Shown here piece by piece: positions 25,125 through 34,523 of a stretch of DNA of 64,000 bases. Source of the stretch: JBCDGZ01 sp038750655 (GTDB taxonomy: Bacteria; Bacteroidota; Bacteroidia; Chitinophagales; Saprospiraceae); the NCBI GenBank assembly GCA_038750655.1, contig JBCDGZ010000004.1, positions 1-64,000 of the forward strand, read 5' to 3'. Each line of letters opens with the position of its first letter. Within the stretch, counting starts at the first letter, position 1. The position numbers and the translations under genes were made by a program. Below the pieces are notes generated by a model. That model had not been told where the DNA came from. It did not search any database and saw only the letters and a list, made by a program, of their open reading frames with translations.

Positions 25125-27194
25125 ATGCAAACCCTTAGATTACCCTTATTGCTTTTGTTCTCTTTATTCCTGAGCCTCAGCTGGGCACAGAACGAAGCTA
25201 CTCTAGACTCTCTTTTGCGGCAGATTGACCTCGAAGAAGTGGTCGTCACTGCTCAGTATGCGCCTACAGCGATCGAAAATGCGGTGCATCCGGTCCGTGT
25301 AGTCAAAGCTGCTGAAATCCAGCGACAAGGGTTTAACAATCTGGCGGAGGTGCTGTCCAATCAGCTGAACCTCCGAGTAAGTACCGACCCTATCTTGGGG
25401 AATGGTTTGAGTATACAGGGCATTGGCGGGGAGAATATACAAATCCTGATCGATGGGGTGCCTGTAGTCGGTAGGGTAGGAGGCAATATTGACCTCTCGC
25501 AAATTAATATGCAGAATGTGCAGCAGATTGAGATCATCGAAGGAGCGATGTCGGCACAGTATGGGAGTAATGCCTCGGGAGGGGTGGTGAACATCATTAC
25601 CAAAAAATCTCAAATCAAAACTTTTGAGTTCCGTACGCAAAGTCAATATGAAGATATTGGCATCATGAACCACAACGTATCGCTAGGGGTACAAGCGGGC
25701 GGCTTTTATGCGAGCATTACCGGCCTGCGCAACCGCAGCGAGTTCATGGAGGAAGACAGCCTACGCTTGTTTGAGCTGGTGGCGATAGACAGTTTCCGAA
25801 CCTTCCCTACCAGGGTTAATCCCTGGAATCCTAAGCGGCAAGATGGCGTAGATGTCACAGCGCGTTATCGATTCAACGATTCTACTTCGTTGACTTACCA
25901 ATACCGATGGTTTGATGAGCGAGTGACTAGCTACGGAGAGCGCAAGCGACCACAGTTTCGCCCCTATGCCTTTGACGAATTTTTTAACACGGAGCGAAAG
26001 GACCATAGCTTGAACTTTGAAAGCTATTTGGGCAAAAACTTTTACATCAACTCCACTACAGCCTACAATCGTTTTGATCGGATCATAGAAACGCAGCGTA
26101 TAGATTTTGAACCCGATACCACCAGTCTGGTTCCGGGTGAGCAGGATACCACGACATTTAACGCCTGGCTGAATCGAACGATCATTAGTACGGTCTCTTC
26201 TGGTCCTTTGAACGGCCAACTAGGCCTCGAATATTTGCGGGAGGAAGGCTCCGGCCAACGTATTCTCGATACTACTTCGGTACCGTTGAACCAGTCTACG
26301 CTGACCAATTATGCGGTTTGGGGGAGCTTAAATTATGATTTTGATAACTTTACGGCCCAGGCTAACCTGCGCTTTGGCCATAACTCCAAGTACGACCATC
26401 CGCTCATTCCTTCCTTCAATCTCAGCTGGCGGCCCTCCCGGTTCTGGACGGTGCAGTTCAGCTATGCACATGGCTTCCGTGCACCGACTCTGACAGAATT
26501 GTACTTTAATTTTATTGACATCAATCACTACATCATTGGTAATCCCGAACTCAAGCCGGAGAACTCTAGAAACAGTTCATTGCTAATCAAATACCGGCAC
26601 AGCATTGCTCCCAAACAAGAACTTAGGCTATCTGGTAAATTATTCTACAATGACATTGAGAATCGAATTATCCTAGCAGAATTTGAGACCCTGCGGTTCA
26701 ACTATCAGAATGTGAGTAATTTTGAGACGCACGGGCTTAATGCTACGCTGGATTATGAGTGGGAGCGCAAGTTGCGTGTGCAGGTGGGGCTATCCTACAC
26801 GCGACTCTACAACATAAGATCAGAAGAATTCGATGAAGTAGATCGCTTTTCTGGATTGTACGAGCTGCAAAATCAGCTGGATTGGCAAATTCCGGGTACT
26901 GGAACACAGCTGGTATTGACCCATCGCTACATTGGTCGACAAATTCAATTCTTCCAGGATAGCAATGGAGAAGTTCGAGAGGGCTTTATCGGTTCTCATC
27001 ATCTCTTGAATGCTACGCTGAGCCGTAGCTTCTGGAGAGATCGCATCTTCCTGGCCTTCGGCAGCAAAAACCTGCTCGATACCCAATCCGTTCCGCGCCT
27101 CGGTGCCGGCGGTGGTGCCCACAGCGGCGGTACCAACAGCCAGATCATCAACTGGGGCCGGACCTACTTCGTTCGGGTGAATCTAAACTTCTGA
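25125..27194 (+). CDS. TonB-dependent haem receptor
   Basis: About 689 residues if begun at MQTLRLPLL; an upstream in-frame ATG at 25107 adds six residues. A signal peptide ends near SLSWAQ, followed by a TonB-box-like EEVVVTAQ, a plug domain (IQILIDGVPVVGRVGG, EIIEGAMSAQYGSNASGG, VVNIITKK) and a beta-barrel ending in aromatic VRVNLNF. The FRAP and NPEL boxes flank a short loop that includes a His (INHYIIGNPEL), as in haem receptors of the HemR/HmuR group. It takes haem from the HmuY-like protein and delivers it to the periplasm. Confidence 0.92.
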   Translation: MQTLRLPLLLLFSLFLSLSWAQNEATLDSLLRQIDLEEVVVTAQYAPTAIENAVHPVRVVKAAEIQRQGFNNLAEVLSNQLNLRVSTDPILGNGLSIQGIGGENIQILIDGVPVVGRVGGNIDLSQINMQNVQQIEIIEGAMSAQYGSNASGGVVNIITKKSQIKTFEFRTQSQYEDIGIMNHNVSLGVQAGGFYASITGLRNRSEFMEEDSLRLFELVAIDSFRTFPTRVNPWNPKRQDGVDVTARYRFNDSTSLTYQYRWFDERVTSYGERKRPQFRPYAFDEFFNTERKDHSLNFESYLGKNFYINSTTAYNRFDRIIETQRIDFEPDTTSLVPGEQDTTTFNAWLNRTIISTVSSGPLNGQLGLEYLREEGSGQRILDTTSVPLNQSTLTNYAVWGSLNYDFDNFTAQANLRFGHNSKYDHPLIPSFNLSWRPSRFWTVQFSYAHGFRAPTLTELYFNFIDINHYIIGNPELKPENSRNSSLLIKYRHSIAPKQELRLSGKLFYNDIENRIILAEFETLRFNYQNVSNFETHGLNATLDYEWERKLRVQVGLSYTRLYNIRSEEFDEVDRFSGLYELQNQLDWQIPGTGTQLVLTHRYIGRQIQFFQDSNGEVREGFIGSHHLLNATLSRSFWRDRIFLAFGSKNLLDTQSVPRLGAGGGAHSGGTNSQIINWGRTYFVRVNLNF

Positions 27195-27261
27195 TTCTTC
27201 TGATTTTTTAATACCTTGCGGCAAAAGCGAAGATTCGCCACTAACCACAACAGCAAGCCGC

Positions 27262-28269
27262 ATGAATAAGCAACTCAAATTAACCAAACGCCCGGTCGGC
27301 ATGCCGGACGAGTCTACTTGGACATTAGAGAACAACGCCCTTCCCACCGTCGGTGAAGGTCAAATCCTCATTAAAAATCACTACATTTCGCTCGACCCAG
27401 CCATGCGGGGTTGGATCAACTCCTCCAAATCCTATATCGAACCAGTCGAAATAGGCGCGGTCATGCGGGCGGGCTCTATTGGTCAGGTCGTCGAAGCCAA
27501 TAACCACCCCAAGTTTAAGGTCGGCGACTATGTTACTGGCTGGGGAGGCGTACAACAGTACTCCCTCAGCGACGGCGATGCCTATTACAAAGTTGACCCG
27601 ACGCTGGCCCCGCTACCGACCTATATCGGTACTTTGGGGATGCCAGGGATGACGGCCTATTTTGGGATTTTGGAAGTGGGAAATATTAAGGAAGGCGATG
27701 TGGTGCTGGTCTCTGGAGCGGCGGGTGCCGTTGGCAGTGTCGTTGGGCAGATTGCCAAGATCAAGGGGTGCCGAGTCATCGGCATCGCCGGAGGGCCAGA
27801 GAAGTGTAAATACCTCATCGATGAGCTGGGCTTCGACGATGCTATCGACTACAAAAATGAAAATGTCAAAGTCGGCCTGAAACGCTGCTGCCCCAAGGGC
27901 CTCGATGTTTACTTTGATAATGTCGGCGGAGACATCCTGGACGCTGCACTAACCCGCCTGCGCATGCATGCTCGCATCGTCATCTGCGGAGCCATTTCTC
28001 AGTACAATAACACTACAGCTATCAAAGGCCCCAGCAACTACCTCTCTCTGCTGGTCAACCGGGCGCGGATGGAAGGTATGGTCGTCATGGATTATGCCAA
28101 AGGGTACCGCCAGGCGGCGGCCGAGATGGGACAGTGGATGTTGGAAGGAAAGCTCAAGACGCGCGAAGATGTCTACGAAGGCATCGACAACTTCTACGAC
28201 ACTTTTAAAAGACTATTTACCGGCGAAAAGAAAGGAAAGTTGGTGCTCAAAGTGATGGAAGAAGACTAA
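27262..28269 (+). CDS. NADP-dependent MDR oxidoreductase (CurA/PTGR-like)
   Basis: A 335-residue zinc-free medium-chain reductase. The N-terminal domain has YISLDPAMRGWI and the Rossmann domain has SGAAGAVGSVVGQIAKIKG, with DVYFDNVGGDILDAAL after it; these are hallmarks of the leukotriene B4 dehydrogenase, curcumin reductase and YncB group. It would reduce the C=C bond of an alpha,beta-unsaturated carbonyl with NADPH. It is separated from the receptor gene by 67 bp and overlaps the convergent GT4 gene by 4 bp at its 3' end. A link to haem use is doubtful. Confidence 0.9.
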   Translation: MNKQLKLTKRPVGMPDESTWTLENNALPTVGEGQILIKNHYISLDPAMRGWINSSKSYIEPVEIGAVMRAGSIGQVVEANNHPKFKVGDYVTGWGGVQQYSLSDGDAYYKVDPTLAPLPTYIGTLGMPGMTAYFGILEVGNIKEGDVVLVSGAAGAVGSVVGQIAKIKGCRVIGIAGGPEKCKYLIDELGFDDAIDYKNENVKVGLKRCCPKGLDVYFDNVGGDILDAALTRLRMHARIVICGAISQYNNTTAIKGPSNYLSLLVNRARMEGMVVMDYAKGYRQAAAEMGQWMLEGKLKTREDVYEGIDNFYDTFKRLFTGEKKGKLVLKVMEED

Positions 28270-29537
28270 AGTGCTTTTTTCTCCACCTTGACCACACTAT
28301 CTTGATTTTCACTGACGGGCCAGCCCCTCAGTACAATATCTTCGATGTAACCATACATCTTTAAGGCCAAGGCTTGCCGATCGAAAGCCTGGGCGAGGTG
28401 CTGCGTGCCTTGCTGACACTGCTCATAGACCTCTTTATTATTCTTGATGGTATGCAATTGCTGTAAGAAAGAAGCTTTGTCCTCGGGTTCGAAGTAAAGG
28501 CCTGCTTTGTAAAATTCGATGATCTGCCGGGCTTCCCCATCCACCCCTAAAAGAATCGGACGAGCCATCGCGGCGTTCTCAAATATCTTGGAAGGAATGA
28601 CCGTCTTGAAGGTATCTTTCTTGCGTAGGGGAACTAGTGCTACGTCGGACAGTGCAATATATTCCGGTACCTCTTGCTTGCTCACCGCATCCAATATGGT
28701 AATGTTCGCTAATTGCAATTGCGCGACTTTTCGCTTCAAACGACCCTTCATGGCACCTTCTCCTAAAAATAGAAAATGAATAGCTGGATCATCCACCTCC
28801 GCCGCACAGTCGACAATGAAATCCAGCTTATGTGCCATCCCGTGCGTTCCGATGTAGGCGACGACAAATTTATTTTGTAGGCCCAACCGTTGGACCAGCT
28901 GCTCACTTTTGGGCCGTTTTTGGTACTTGCTCATTTGCACCCCATTTTTTACAATCTCAATCTTAGCAGCATCAATACCATCGGCGATGAGGCTTCGCTT
29001 AAAACTATCGGTGACGACGACGATGCGCGTTGCGCGGCGATACAGAAAGAGGACCAATTTGTCCAACCAGTTGAGGATACGACTTTCATTGACCGCTTCG
29101 ACGGCTTTGATGGATTCGGGCCAGAGGTCGCGAATTTCCATGATCCAGGGCTTACGCTTGCAGAAGGCCGAAAGCCAGCCTCCGAGCGCCGCAAAAAGCT
29201 GCGGAGAAGTGGCGATGATGATGTCTGTCCGGACAAAGAGACTGGCGAAAAATGCGGAAATACAAAAGCTCAAATAGTCCAGGCTGCGGCGGAATAACCC
29301 ACGATTAGGCGTCACGTAGGTCCAGACTCGGATGACCTTAATGCCGTCCATCATTTCGGTTTGGTACAGCTTGTTCTTGTAGCCAGGATAGACCTTTCCT
29401 TTTGGATAATTCGGTGCACAGGTGATGACCGTCACTTCAGCTCCTTTTTTCAGCCATTCTATACAATGCTCATAAGTTCGGCTGGCTGGAGCATTGCTCT
29501 CCGGAGGAAAATTATCAGTTAGGAATAGGATTTTCAT
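28266..29537 (-). CDS. GT4-family glycosyltransferase (WbuB-like)
   Basis: A 423-residue GT-B transferase. The N-terminal segment LFLTDNFPPESNAPASRTYEH and TCAPNYPKGKVYPGY match WbuB-type enzymes that add an aminosugar during O-antigen or capsule synthesis. The C-terminal nucleotide-sugar domain has IPSKIFENAAMARPILLGVDG with the E of the EX7E-type site. It is the last gene of the long leftward cluster and overlaps the heparinase-like gene by 4 bp. Confidence 0.88.
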   Translation of the reverse strand: MKILFLTDNFPPESNAPASRTYEHCIEWLKKGAEVTVITCAPNYPKGKVYPGYKNKLYQTEMMDGIKVIRVWTYVTPNRGLFRRSLDYLSFCISAFFASLFVRTDIIIATSPQLFAALGGWLSAFCKRKPWIMEIRDLWPESIKAVEAVNESRILNWLDKLVLFLYRRATRIVVVTDSFKRSLIADGIDAAKIEIVKNGVQMSKYQKRPKSEQLVQRLGLQNKFVVAYIGTHGMAHKLDFIVDCAAEVDDPAIHFLFLGEGAMKGRLKRKVAQLQLANITILDAVSKQEVPEYIALSDVALVPLRKKDTFKTVIPSKIFENAAMARPILLGVDGEARQIIEFYKAGLYFEPEDKASFLQQLHTIKNNKEVYEQCQQGTQHLAQAFDRQALALKMYGYIEDIVLRGWPVSENQDSVVKVEKKAL

Positions 29538-31093
29538 AAGAGTAGAATTTTAGTATGTAGTTTTTCCTTAAAGTCAATGACCGCTTTGATCGCTTCTGTA
29601 GTATCGTTAAAGCCCTGGGCAAAGGCGTAAGATTGTAGGCTTAGCTTGGCTCCTTTGCTGAATTGTATTTTTCCAAAATCTCCGACCACTTCTTCTTTTA
29701 CAATCCGGGGCTTGATCATCGGGTGAAAGTGCAAGTAAGCGGATGCCTGTTGATCACCCGTGATCTTATCTATGATTTCTATATTCTTTTCTTCAAATAA
29801 AAACTGGCGTTGATGAATGCAGCGCAGGTGCTGATAGCCGTCATGAGCGGCCGTAATGCGTTCTGAGGTTTCTTCCAGTTCGACGATGCGGGCGCGGCGA
29901 GCTACCCGAAATCCACCCCAAACATCCGACTGCTCTTCACCGCCTACTTTTACCGTATTGTGCGAGGCAGTGCTGCGCTCCAGCCTACGGCGGCGGTTTT
30001 TCTCATAAGTCGAAGTGCCGCTGTCCACAATCAGGGCCCTCCCCCGATGGTGCAGCACAAAGCTGAGGCTATCGCTGTGGGCGTGCCCCGGAATGTAATC
30101 GGGGCCAATCTTCCCCACATCCACCAGCACCTCATACTGCCCCTTACTCAACTTGCGATACCCACTTGCTCCCAGCGCTTGCTCTTGGGCTTCGATGTCC
30201 AACCGTTCCGCGTAGTCGATCAGCTGCGCGGCCGTAGGAGCAATCCCCTCGGCGCTATCGTTGAGCCGCGGCAGCTCGCCATTAGAAAAACGGAGCTGGT
30301 GCAGCCAGTTGAGCATCAGCGCGGCCTTAGCGCGCAGAAAAGTAGATAGCTCGACGGCAAAAAGCTGGGTATTGTGGTCTACCAGATTGATACAGTCGAG
30401 CAGGCGGTAAAACATCAGCGAATGGTACATCGGGCTCAGCTCGAAGTGAGCACCGTCGGGCAGGATTTGTTCGGCTAGCTCGCTGCGCAGTAGTTGGCTG
30501 GCCAGCTCATAAAAGGCTTTATCCTCAAAGTAGTAAGCCCCAAAGAGCAGGGCGAAGGCATTTTCCAGCAGGTGATTGCCCAGCAGGTGGTACTCCGGTC
30601 GTTGGTACAGGAGCTGCAACTGCCGATACAAAAAGCGGTCGATGGTCGAATCGTCGATTTGATGCGCGACCAGGAAACGAATCCAGAAGAGGGAGCGTAG
30701 GGAAATCGGAAAGGGTTCTAGCCCATCCTTGAGTTGTTTTTCGTGGCGGATGAAGTCGTGGATCAGCGCCAGCCCCTCGGTCGGGGCCATATCTTTTTGG
30801 ACAAGAAATTCGAAATAATTCAGATTGTAGGTCCAAAGTTTTCCGTAGGGGGTGTAGTTCCAATCGATGGAGTCCGTAAATTGATGCTCGAGGTTCAGAA
30901 AGGAGAATTTCCGGTTTTGGTAGTAGCTCTTATCGCTTTGGATGGAGGGGGCGAGGTGGAGGGGTTGGGAATTTGTGGAGGAGGGAGCCGCAGGCAGTTG
31001 GGCTTTGCTCAAGCGATAATAGAGTTGATAGCGGAGTTGTATCCACTTCAAATGCCGCAGCGTTTGGTAATATTGAGCTATTTTTTTGAACAT
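29534..31093 (-). CDS. Heparinase II/III-family protein
   Basis: About 519 residues when begun at MFKKIAQYYQ (31093); an upstream Met at 31120 is less likely. The N-terminal alpha/alpha toroid contains WTYNLNYFEFL and LLGNHLLENAFALLFGAYYF, and the beta-sheet half contains GHAHSDSLSFVLHHRG, VDSGTSTYEKN and RSTASHNTVKVGG, the usual heparinase II/III landmarks. No signal peptide is seen. Such proteins in biosynthetic clusters may trim or epimerise uronic-acid-containing polymers. The overlap with the terminal GT4 gene indicates co-translation. Confidence 0.85.
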   Translation of the reverse strand: MFKKIAQYYQTLRHLKWIQLRYQLYYRLSKAQLPAAPSSTNSQPLHLAPSIQSDKSYYQNRKFSFLNLEHQFTDSIDWNYTPYGKLWTYNLNYFEFLVQKDMAPTEGLALIHDFIRHEKQLKDGLEPFPISLRSLFWIRFLVAHQIDDSTIDRFLYRQLQLLYQRPEYHLLGNHLLENAFALLFGAYYFEDKAFYELASQLLRSELAEQILPDGAHFELSPMYHSLMFYRLLDCINLVDHNTQLFAVELSTFLRAKAALMLNWLHQLRFSNGELPRLNDSAEGIAPTAAQLIDYAERLDIEAQEQALGASGYRKLSKGQYEVLVDVGKIGPDYIPGHAHSDSLSFVLHHRGRALIVDSGTSTYEKNRRRRLERSTASHNTVKVGGEEQSDVWGGFRVARRARIVELEETSERITAAHDGYQHLRCIHQRQFLFEEKNIEIIDKITGDQQASAYLHFHPMIKPRIVKEEVVGDFGKIQFSKGAKLSLQSYAFAQGFNDTTEAIKAVIDFKEKLHTKILLL

Positions 31094-31177
31094 GAATTTC
31101 GGGGTACAATCTCGCCTCAATGGCCTGGTCCGTATCTACAGGAAATAGCCCTTTGAGGGCTTGTCAGCTACCATGCG

Positions 31178-31831
31178 CTATTGTTTCTTGATCCGCTCCC
31201 AAATTTTATTGGCGTGCGGTAGAAAACTTGGAGAAGCCTCATCAAATTGGGTGCTTGTAATGGCTCCACCTACGCTATCGTCAACGGACACCTTAACTTC
31301 TGTATAACCAATTAAGGAATAATCACGGCCATTTTCGAATAGATGTAAGCTAAGATCGTGAGGGGAAACGTCCGTAACGCACGCTGCCGAATAAGCAAAA
31401 GTGATTTCACCAAAACCATTGTCGTCTAAATCAGAAATGATAATCGCTCGCTCGTCAAAATCTAGAAATAGGTCGGCATCTGCACAATCCTTAACCGACT
31501 CCTTTAGGTCTTGCAGTGATTTTATATTTCCTTCATTAATGGCCTGATGATAAACAAAAATGTCGGCCTCTCCCTTTGTCTTATCTTCTTGCTTGGTAAA
31601 TAAAACGATGTTTTCACCATTGGCATCCTGCCAAAATCTTTTCATTACGATTTCTCCTTCATAGCTGATTTTAGAAAGGTCAACATCAGAAGCCTCCAAA
31701 ATTTTGAATGCCTTTGGTGCTTTTAGTGGAGTGGTGTCAGAGGACGTATTTTGATCATCTTTTTCGCCATTTTCTGCATTGTTACAAGAAACAAGCGCAA
31801 GCAGCAGCAAGCAGTAAATTACTTTGTTCAT
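31178..31831 (-). CDS. Lipoprotein associated with surface polysaccharide loci
   Basis: A 217-residue lipoprotein with signal and lipobox LALVSC (Cys about residue 16), followed by a low-complexity linker (NGEKDDQNTSSDTTPL). The mature part has YEGEIVMKRFWQDANGENIVLFTK and a DLDDNGFGEITFAY element that resembles calcium-binding or FG-GAP-like loops. I recall similar proteins annotated as surface polysaccharide biosynthesis factors in Flavobacteriia (M949_RS01915-type), but the role is unknown. It sits alone between larger cluster genes, with 174 bp of plain intergenic DNA upstream. Confidence 0.7.
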   Translation of the reverse strand: MNKVIYCLLLLALVSCNNAENGEKDDQNTSSDTTPLKAPKAFKILEASDVDLSKISYEGEIVMKRFWQDANGENIVLFTKQEDKTKGEADIFVYHQAINEGNIKSLQDLKESVKDCADADLFLDFDERAIIISDLDDNGFGEITFAYSAACVTDVSPHDLSLHLFENGRDYSLIGYTEVKVSVDDSVGGAITSTQFDEASPSFLPHANKIWERIKKQ

Positions 31832-32005
31832 GTTTTTTATTTTAGAGGGTACCTAATATCCTAATATACAAAAATCCCACTTTTGTAGTGCTGTCAGTGT
31901 CTTCTGCGAGAGCTGCCGTGTACACACATTTATTTTTTCGTATAAAAAACAGCCCTTTTTTAATCCAAGCCGTGTCTCCTGCCAAGGGCTACGGCGATCC
32001 CCCAA

Positions 32006-32446
32006 TCAAACATAATCCTCAAACATAATCCCTTCCTTCAAGACCTTAGCCGGGATGCCACCGACAATACAGTTGCTCGCCACATCCTTCAACACCACTG
32101 CATTGGGAGCGATGATAACATTATCGCCCACTTTGATGGGGCCAAGCACCCGGGCTCCCGCGCCGATATAGACTTTATTGCCAATGACGGGGACATCGGG
32201 GTGTTTGGAGCGTCCGCCGACGGTGCAGCCCTGACCGATGATGCAATCGTCGCCGATGACGGCCCGATGGTGGATGACTACGCCGATGCCCGAATGGCCA
32301 AAAAGGCAGCGTTTGCCGATCTTCACCGAGCTGGCCACATCGCTATTGTAAAGGAGAAAAATTAGAAAACGAACCAGACGGGGCAAAATGGGGATGCCCT
32401 TGCGATGGAAGAAATGGCCGATTCTGTAAACCTTGATTAAATTCAT
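32006..32446 (-). CDS. Serine acetyltransferase-like hexapeptide-repeat acyltransferase
   Basis: A 146-residue left-handed beta-helix protein close to the CysE C-terminal half: GHSGIGVVIHHRAVIGDDC, GQGCTVGG, IGAGARVLGPIKVGDNVIIA and NCIVGGIPAKV. The short N-terminal helix lacks the CysE dimerisation domain, so a role as sugar or serine O-acetyltransferase in surface polysaccharide modification is more likely than in cysteine synthesis. It follows the sulfotransferase gene by 12 bp. Confidence 0.87.
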   Translation of the reverse strand: MNLIKVYRIGHFFHRKGIPILPRLVRFLIFLLYNSDVASSVKIGKRCLFGHSGIGVVIHHRAVIGDDCIIGQGCTVGGRSKHPDVPVIGNKVYIGAGARVLGPIKVGDNVIIAPNAVVLKDVASNCIVGGIPAKVLKEGIMFEDYV

Positions 32447-32458
32447 AATACCGAATTG

Positions 32459-33547
32459 CTACTGAACAGGATGGTCTTGCTTTGGGGAGGTATCGGATTT
32501 TTCAAAATACTTCTTTCGATAGAATACCCGAGGAAAGAGCGCCTTGAATATTTGTAGAGAAAATAACTCCTGGGTAAATTTCATCAAAAAATTATATATC
32601 CGGCTTTTGAAGGGGATGCGAACTTCTACATTTTGCCGATTAATCATCCCCATGCGTTTGCTGCGAAAAATGTGACGCCAATGCTCACTGAGCAACAAAA
32701 ATATCTTGCGAGCTAAGGAAAGCGGACGGTATTTGCTTAGCATCTCGGGGAAGTGCAGCTCATAACCGAAATGCTTGAGCAGGGGAGCCTGTAGGCCTTC
32801 AATTTTTTTAATCTGCTTGGGCGTCAGCACCTCTGCGTAACGGTTGATCTTGGAGGCATCGAAGCTGCTTTTGACATAGCGCTGCTCCTCCGGTACCTGA
32901 TCATCACTCAAATCCATCATCTCCGGAGCGAAAGGAACATCCAGAAAGTCACAAACATCGCGCACCGTCGCCTCCGGCTCCTGCAGTAAATCTTCGTACT
33001 TCACCAGCTTGTACTGCTCCGCACCAATGAGGTGCTGGTTGGCCAGCCCAAAGATGTTGCCATTGACCCACTCCTGTGCGCTTAGGCTCAAGCTCTTGTG
33101 GGCCCGATTGACAAAACTGTAGGCATTGGCCCGCCCATCCCGAACCATGTGGATGATCCTGGCTTCTGGCATAAGCATCAATAAGTCCGGAATGAAATGC
33201 TGTAGGTTGGGCGACTTGTCTCCCCACAATCGCTTGCCCTCCTTCTTCAGGTGTTGGTCCAAAGAGGCGCGCAGTAGTGAGCGAATATCTGGGTACTGAT
33301 CGATGTTTTTGTAATCCAACAGTTCAGCTAGCATTCCCTTGTAATCATTTTCAATCATCCAGGCCAGCAGTTCCTCCTTGCGGTGTTGCAGATTATGCGG
33401 CAGCACATCATAGTAGCCATTAAAGCAGGTGATGATCCGAAAGGCGCGGGAGTAGCCATCTAGATAGATGTCCGGATGCTTGCTCAGGATGACAGAGAGC
33501 AAGGTCGTTCCCGAGCGTTGTACACCAGCTATGAAAAAAGCATTCAT
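32459..33547 (-). CDS. PAPS-dependent sulfotransferase
   Basis: A 362-residue sulfotransferase. The 5'-phosphosulfate loop GVQRSGTTLL is at residues 8-17 and the 3'-phosphate motif region MVRDGRANAYSFV lies about residue 135-147. A carboxy-terminal basic stretch (RKIFLLLSEHWRHIFRSKR) may contact membrane or polymer. It would transfer sulfate from PAPS to a hydroxyl on the polysaccharide. It sits 5 bp after the epimerase gene. No PAPS-synthesis genes are in the window. Confidence 0.88.
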   Translation of the reverse strand: MNAFFIAGVQRSGTTLLSVILSKHPDIYLDGYSRAFRIITCFNGYYDVLPHNLQHRKEELLAWMIENDYKGMLAELLDYKNIDQYPDIRSLLRASLDQHLKKEGKRLWGDKSPNLQHFIPDLLMLMPEARIIHMVRDGRANAYSFVNRAHKSLSLSAQEWVNGNIFGLANQHLIGAEQYKLVKYEDLLQEPEATVRDVCDFLDVPFAPEMMDLSDDQVPEEQRYVKSSFDASKINRYAEVLTPKQIKKIEGLQAPLLKHFGYELHFPEMLSKYRPLSLARKIFLLLSEHWRHIFRSKRMGMINRQNVEVRIPFKSRIYNFLMKFTQELFSLQIFKALFPRVFYRKKYFEKSDTSPKQDHPVQ

Positions 33548-33552
33548 CGATT

Positions 33553-34521
33553 TTACTTTTTGAGTACCGCTTTTTCCTTGGCCAGCAGCCAGGTTTTGAA
33601 GGCTTCGATCCCCTCGCGGAAACTCGTCTGGGGGTCATAGCCCAGCAGGCGTTTGGCCTTGGAAATATCGGCGTAGGTTTGCGGTACATCACCGGGCTGC
33701 ATGGGAAGGCGATTGATGATGGCCTTTTTGCCAAAAACGTTTTCGATGGTGCTGATCATCTCCGAGAGGGAGACGGTGCGATGGTTACCCAGGTTGATGA
33801 TCTCGTAGTTGCTATCGCGGTAGCTCATCGCCGCGCGGACGCCCTTGAGCAAATCATCGATGAAGGTGTAATCGCGCCGGCTACTGCCATCGCCATAGAC
33901 CGGAATAGGCTCCCCGTCCATGATCTTGCGAGCAAATTTGTAGATGGCCAAATCCGGTCGCTGCCGGGGGCCATAGACGGTAAAAAATCGCAGGGCGATG
34001 AAGCGCATCCCGTAGAGATGGGTATAAACGTGCCCCAGTAACTCGCAGGACAGCTTACTGCTGGCGTAGGGGCTGATGGGCATCTGCTCCTCCGATTCCT
34101 TCCAGGGAACATTGGGGTTGACCCCATAGACACTACTGGAGGAGGCGAAGACAAACTGCGAGATATTCTTCTCTTTAGCGATTTCCAACATATGCTGAGT
34201 CCCCAAAACATTGACCTGCTGATAGGCGATGGGGGACTTTACGGAGGGGTGTACCCCCGCCTTGGCGGCGATGTGTACGATGACATCATAGTCGTCGGTG
34301 AGGTGAGCCCGCAGGGCGTCCAGGTCGCAGATGTCCAGCTCTTTGATTTGGAAGTTGGAATGGGGGGAAAGCCCGCTGAGGTTTTCCTCCTTGATGCTGC
34401 GATCATAGAAGGGATCAAAATTATCGATGACCGTAACCTGCTGCCCTTCGGCTACCAATTGTTCGGCCAAGGTGCTGCCGATGAAGCCGGCTCCGCCGGT
34501 GATAAGTATATGTTGACTCAT
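33553..34521 (-). CDS. NAD-dependent UDP-sugar epimerase (GalE / UDP-glucuronate 4-epimerase type)
   Basis: A 322-residue extended SDR. The NAD loop TGGAGFIGSTL is near residues 7-17, and the catalytic YxxxK is present in ISPYASSKLSCE. FALRFFTVYGPRQRPDLAIYKF matches UDP-glucuronate 4-epimerases and related enzymes. It would supply an epimerised UDP-sugar, such as UDP-galacturonate or UDP-galactose. Neighbouring genes on either side are 2 and 5 bp away. Confidence 0.9.
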   Translation of the reverse strand: MSQHILITGGAGFIGSTLAEQLVAEGQQVTVIDNFDPFYDRSIKEENLSGLSPHSNFQIKELDICDLDALRAHLTDDYDVIVHIAAKAGVHPSVKSPIAYQQVNVLGTQHMLEIAKEKNISQFVFASSSSVYGVNPNVPWKESEEQMPISPYASSKLSCELLGHVYTHLYGMRFIALRFFTVYGPRQRPDLAIYKFARKIMDGEPIPVYGDGSSRRDYTFIDDLLKGVRAAMSYRDSNYEIINLGNHRTVSLSEMISTIENVFGKKAIINRLPMQPGDVPQTYADISKAKRLLGYDPQTSFREGIEAFKTWLLAKEKAVLKK

Positions 34522-34523
34522 GA

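Noticed and set aside
31832..32005. Possible terminator (AGCCCTT...AAGGGCT) between the lipoprotein and acyltransferase genes
   Set aside because: The 7-bp stem has a loop of nearly 30 nt and no following T run on the transcribed strand.
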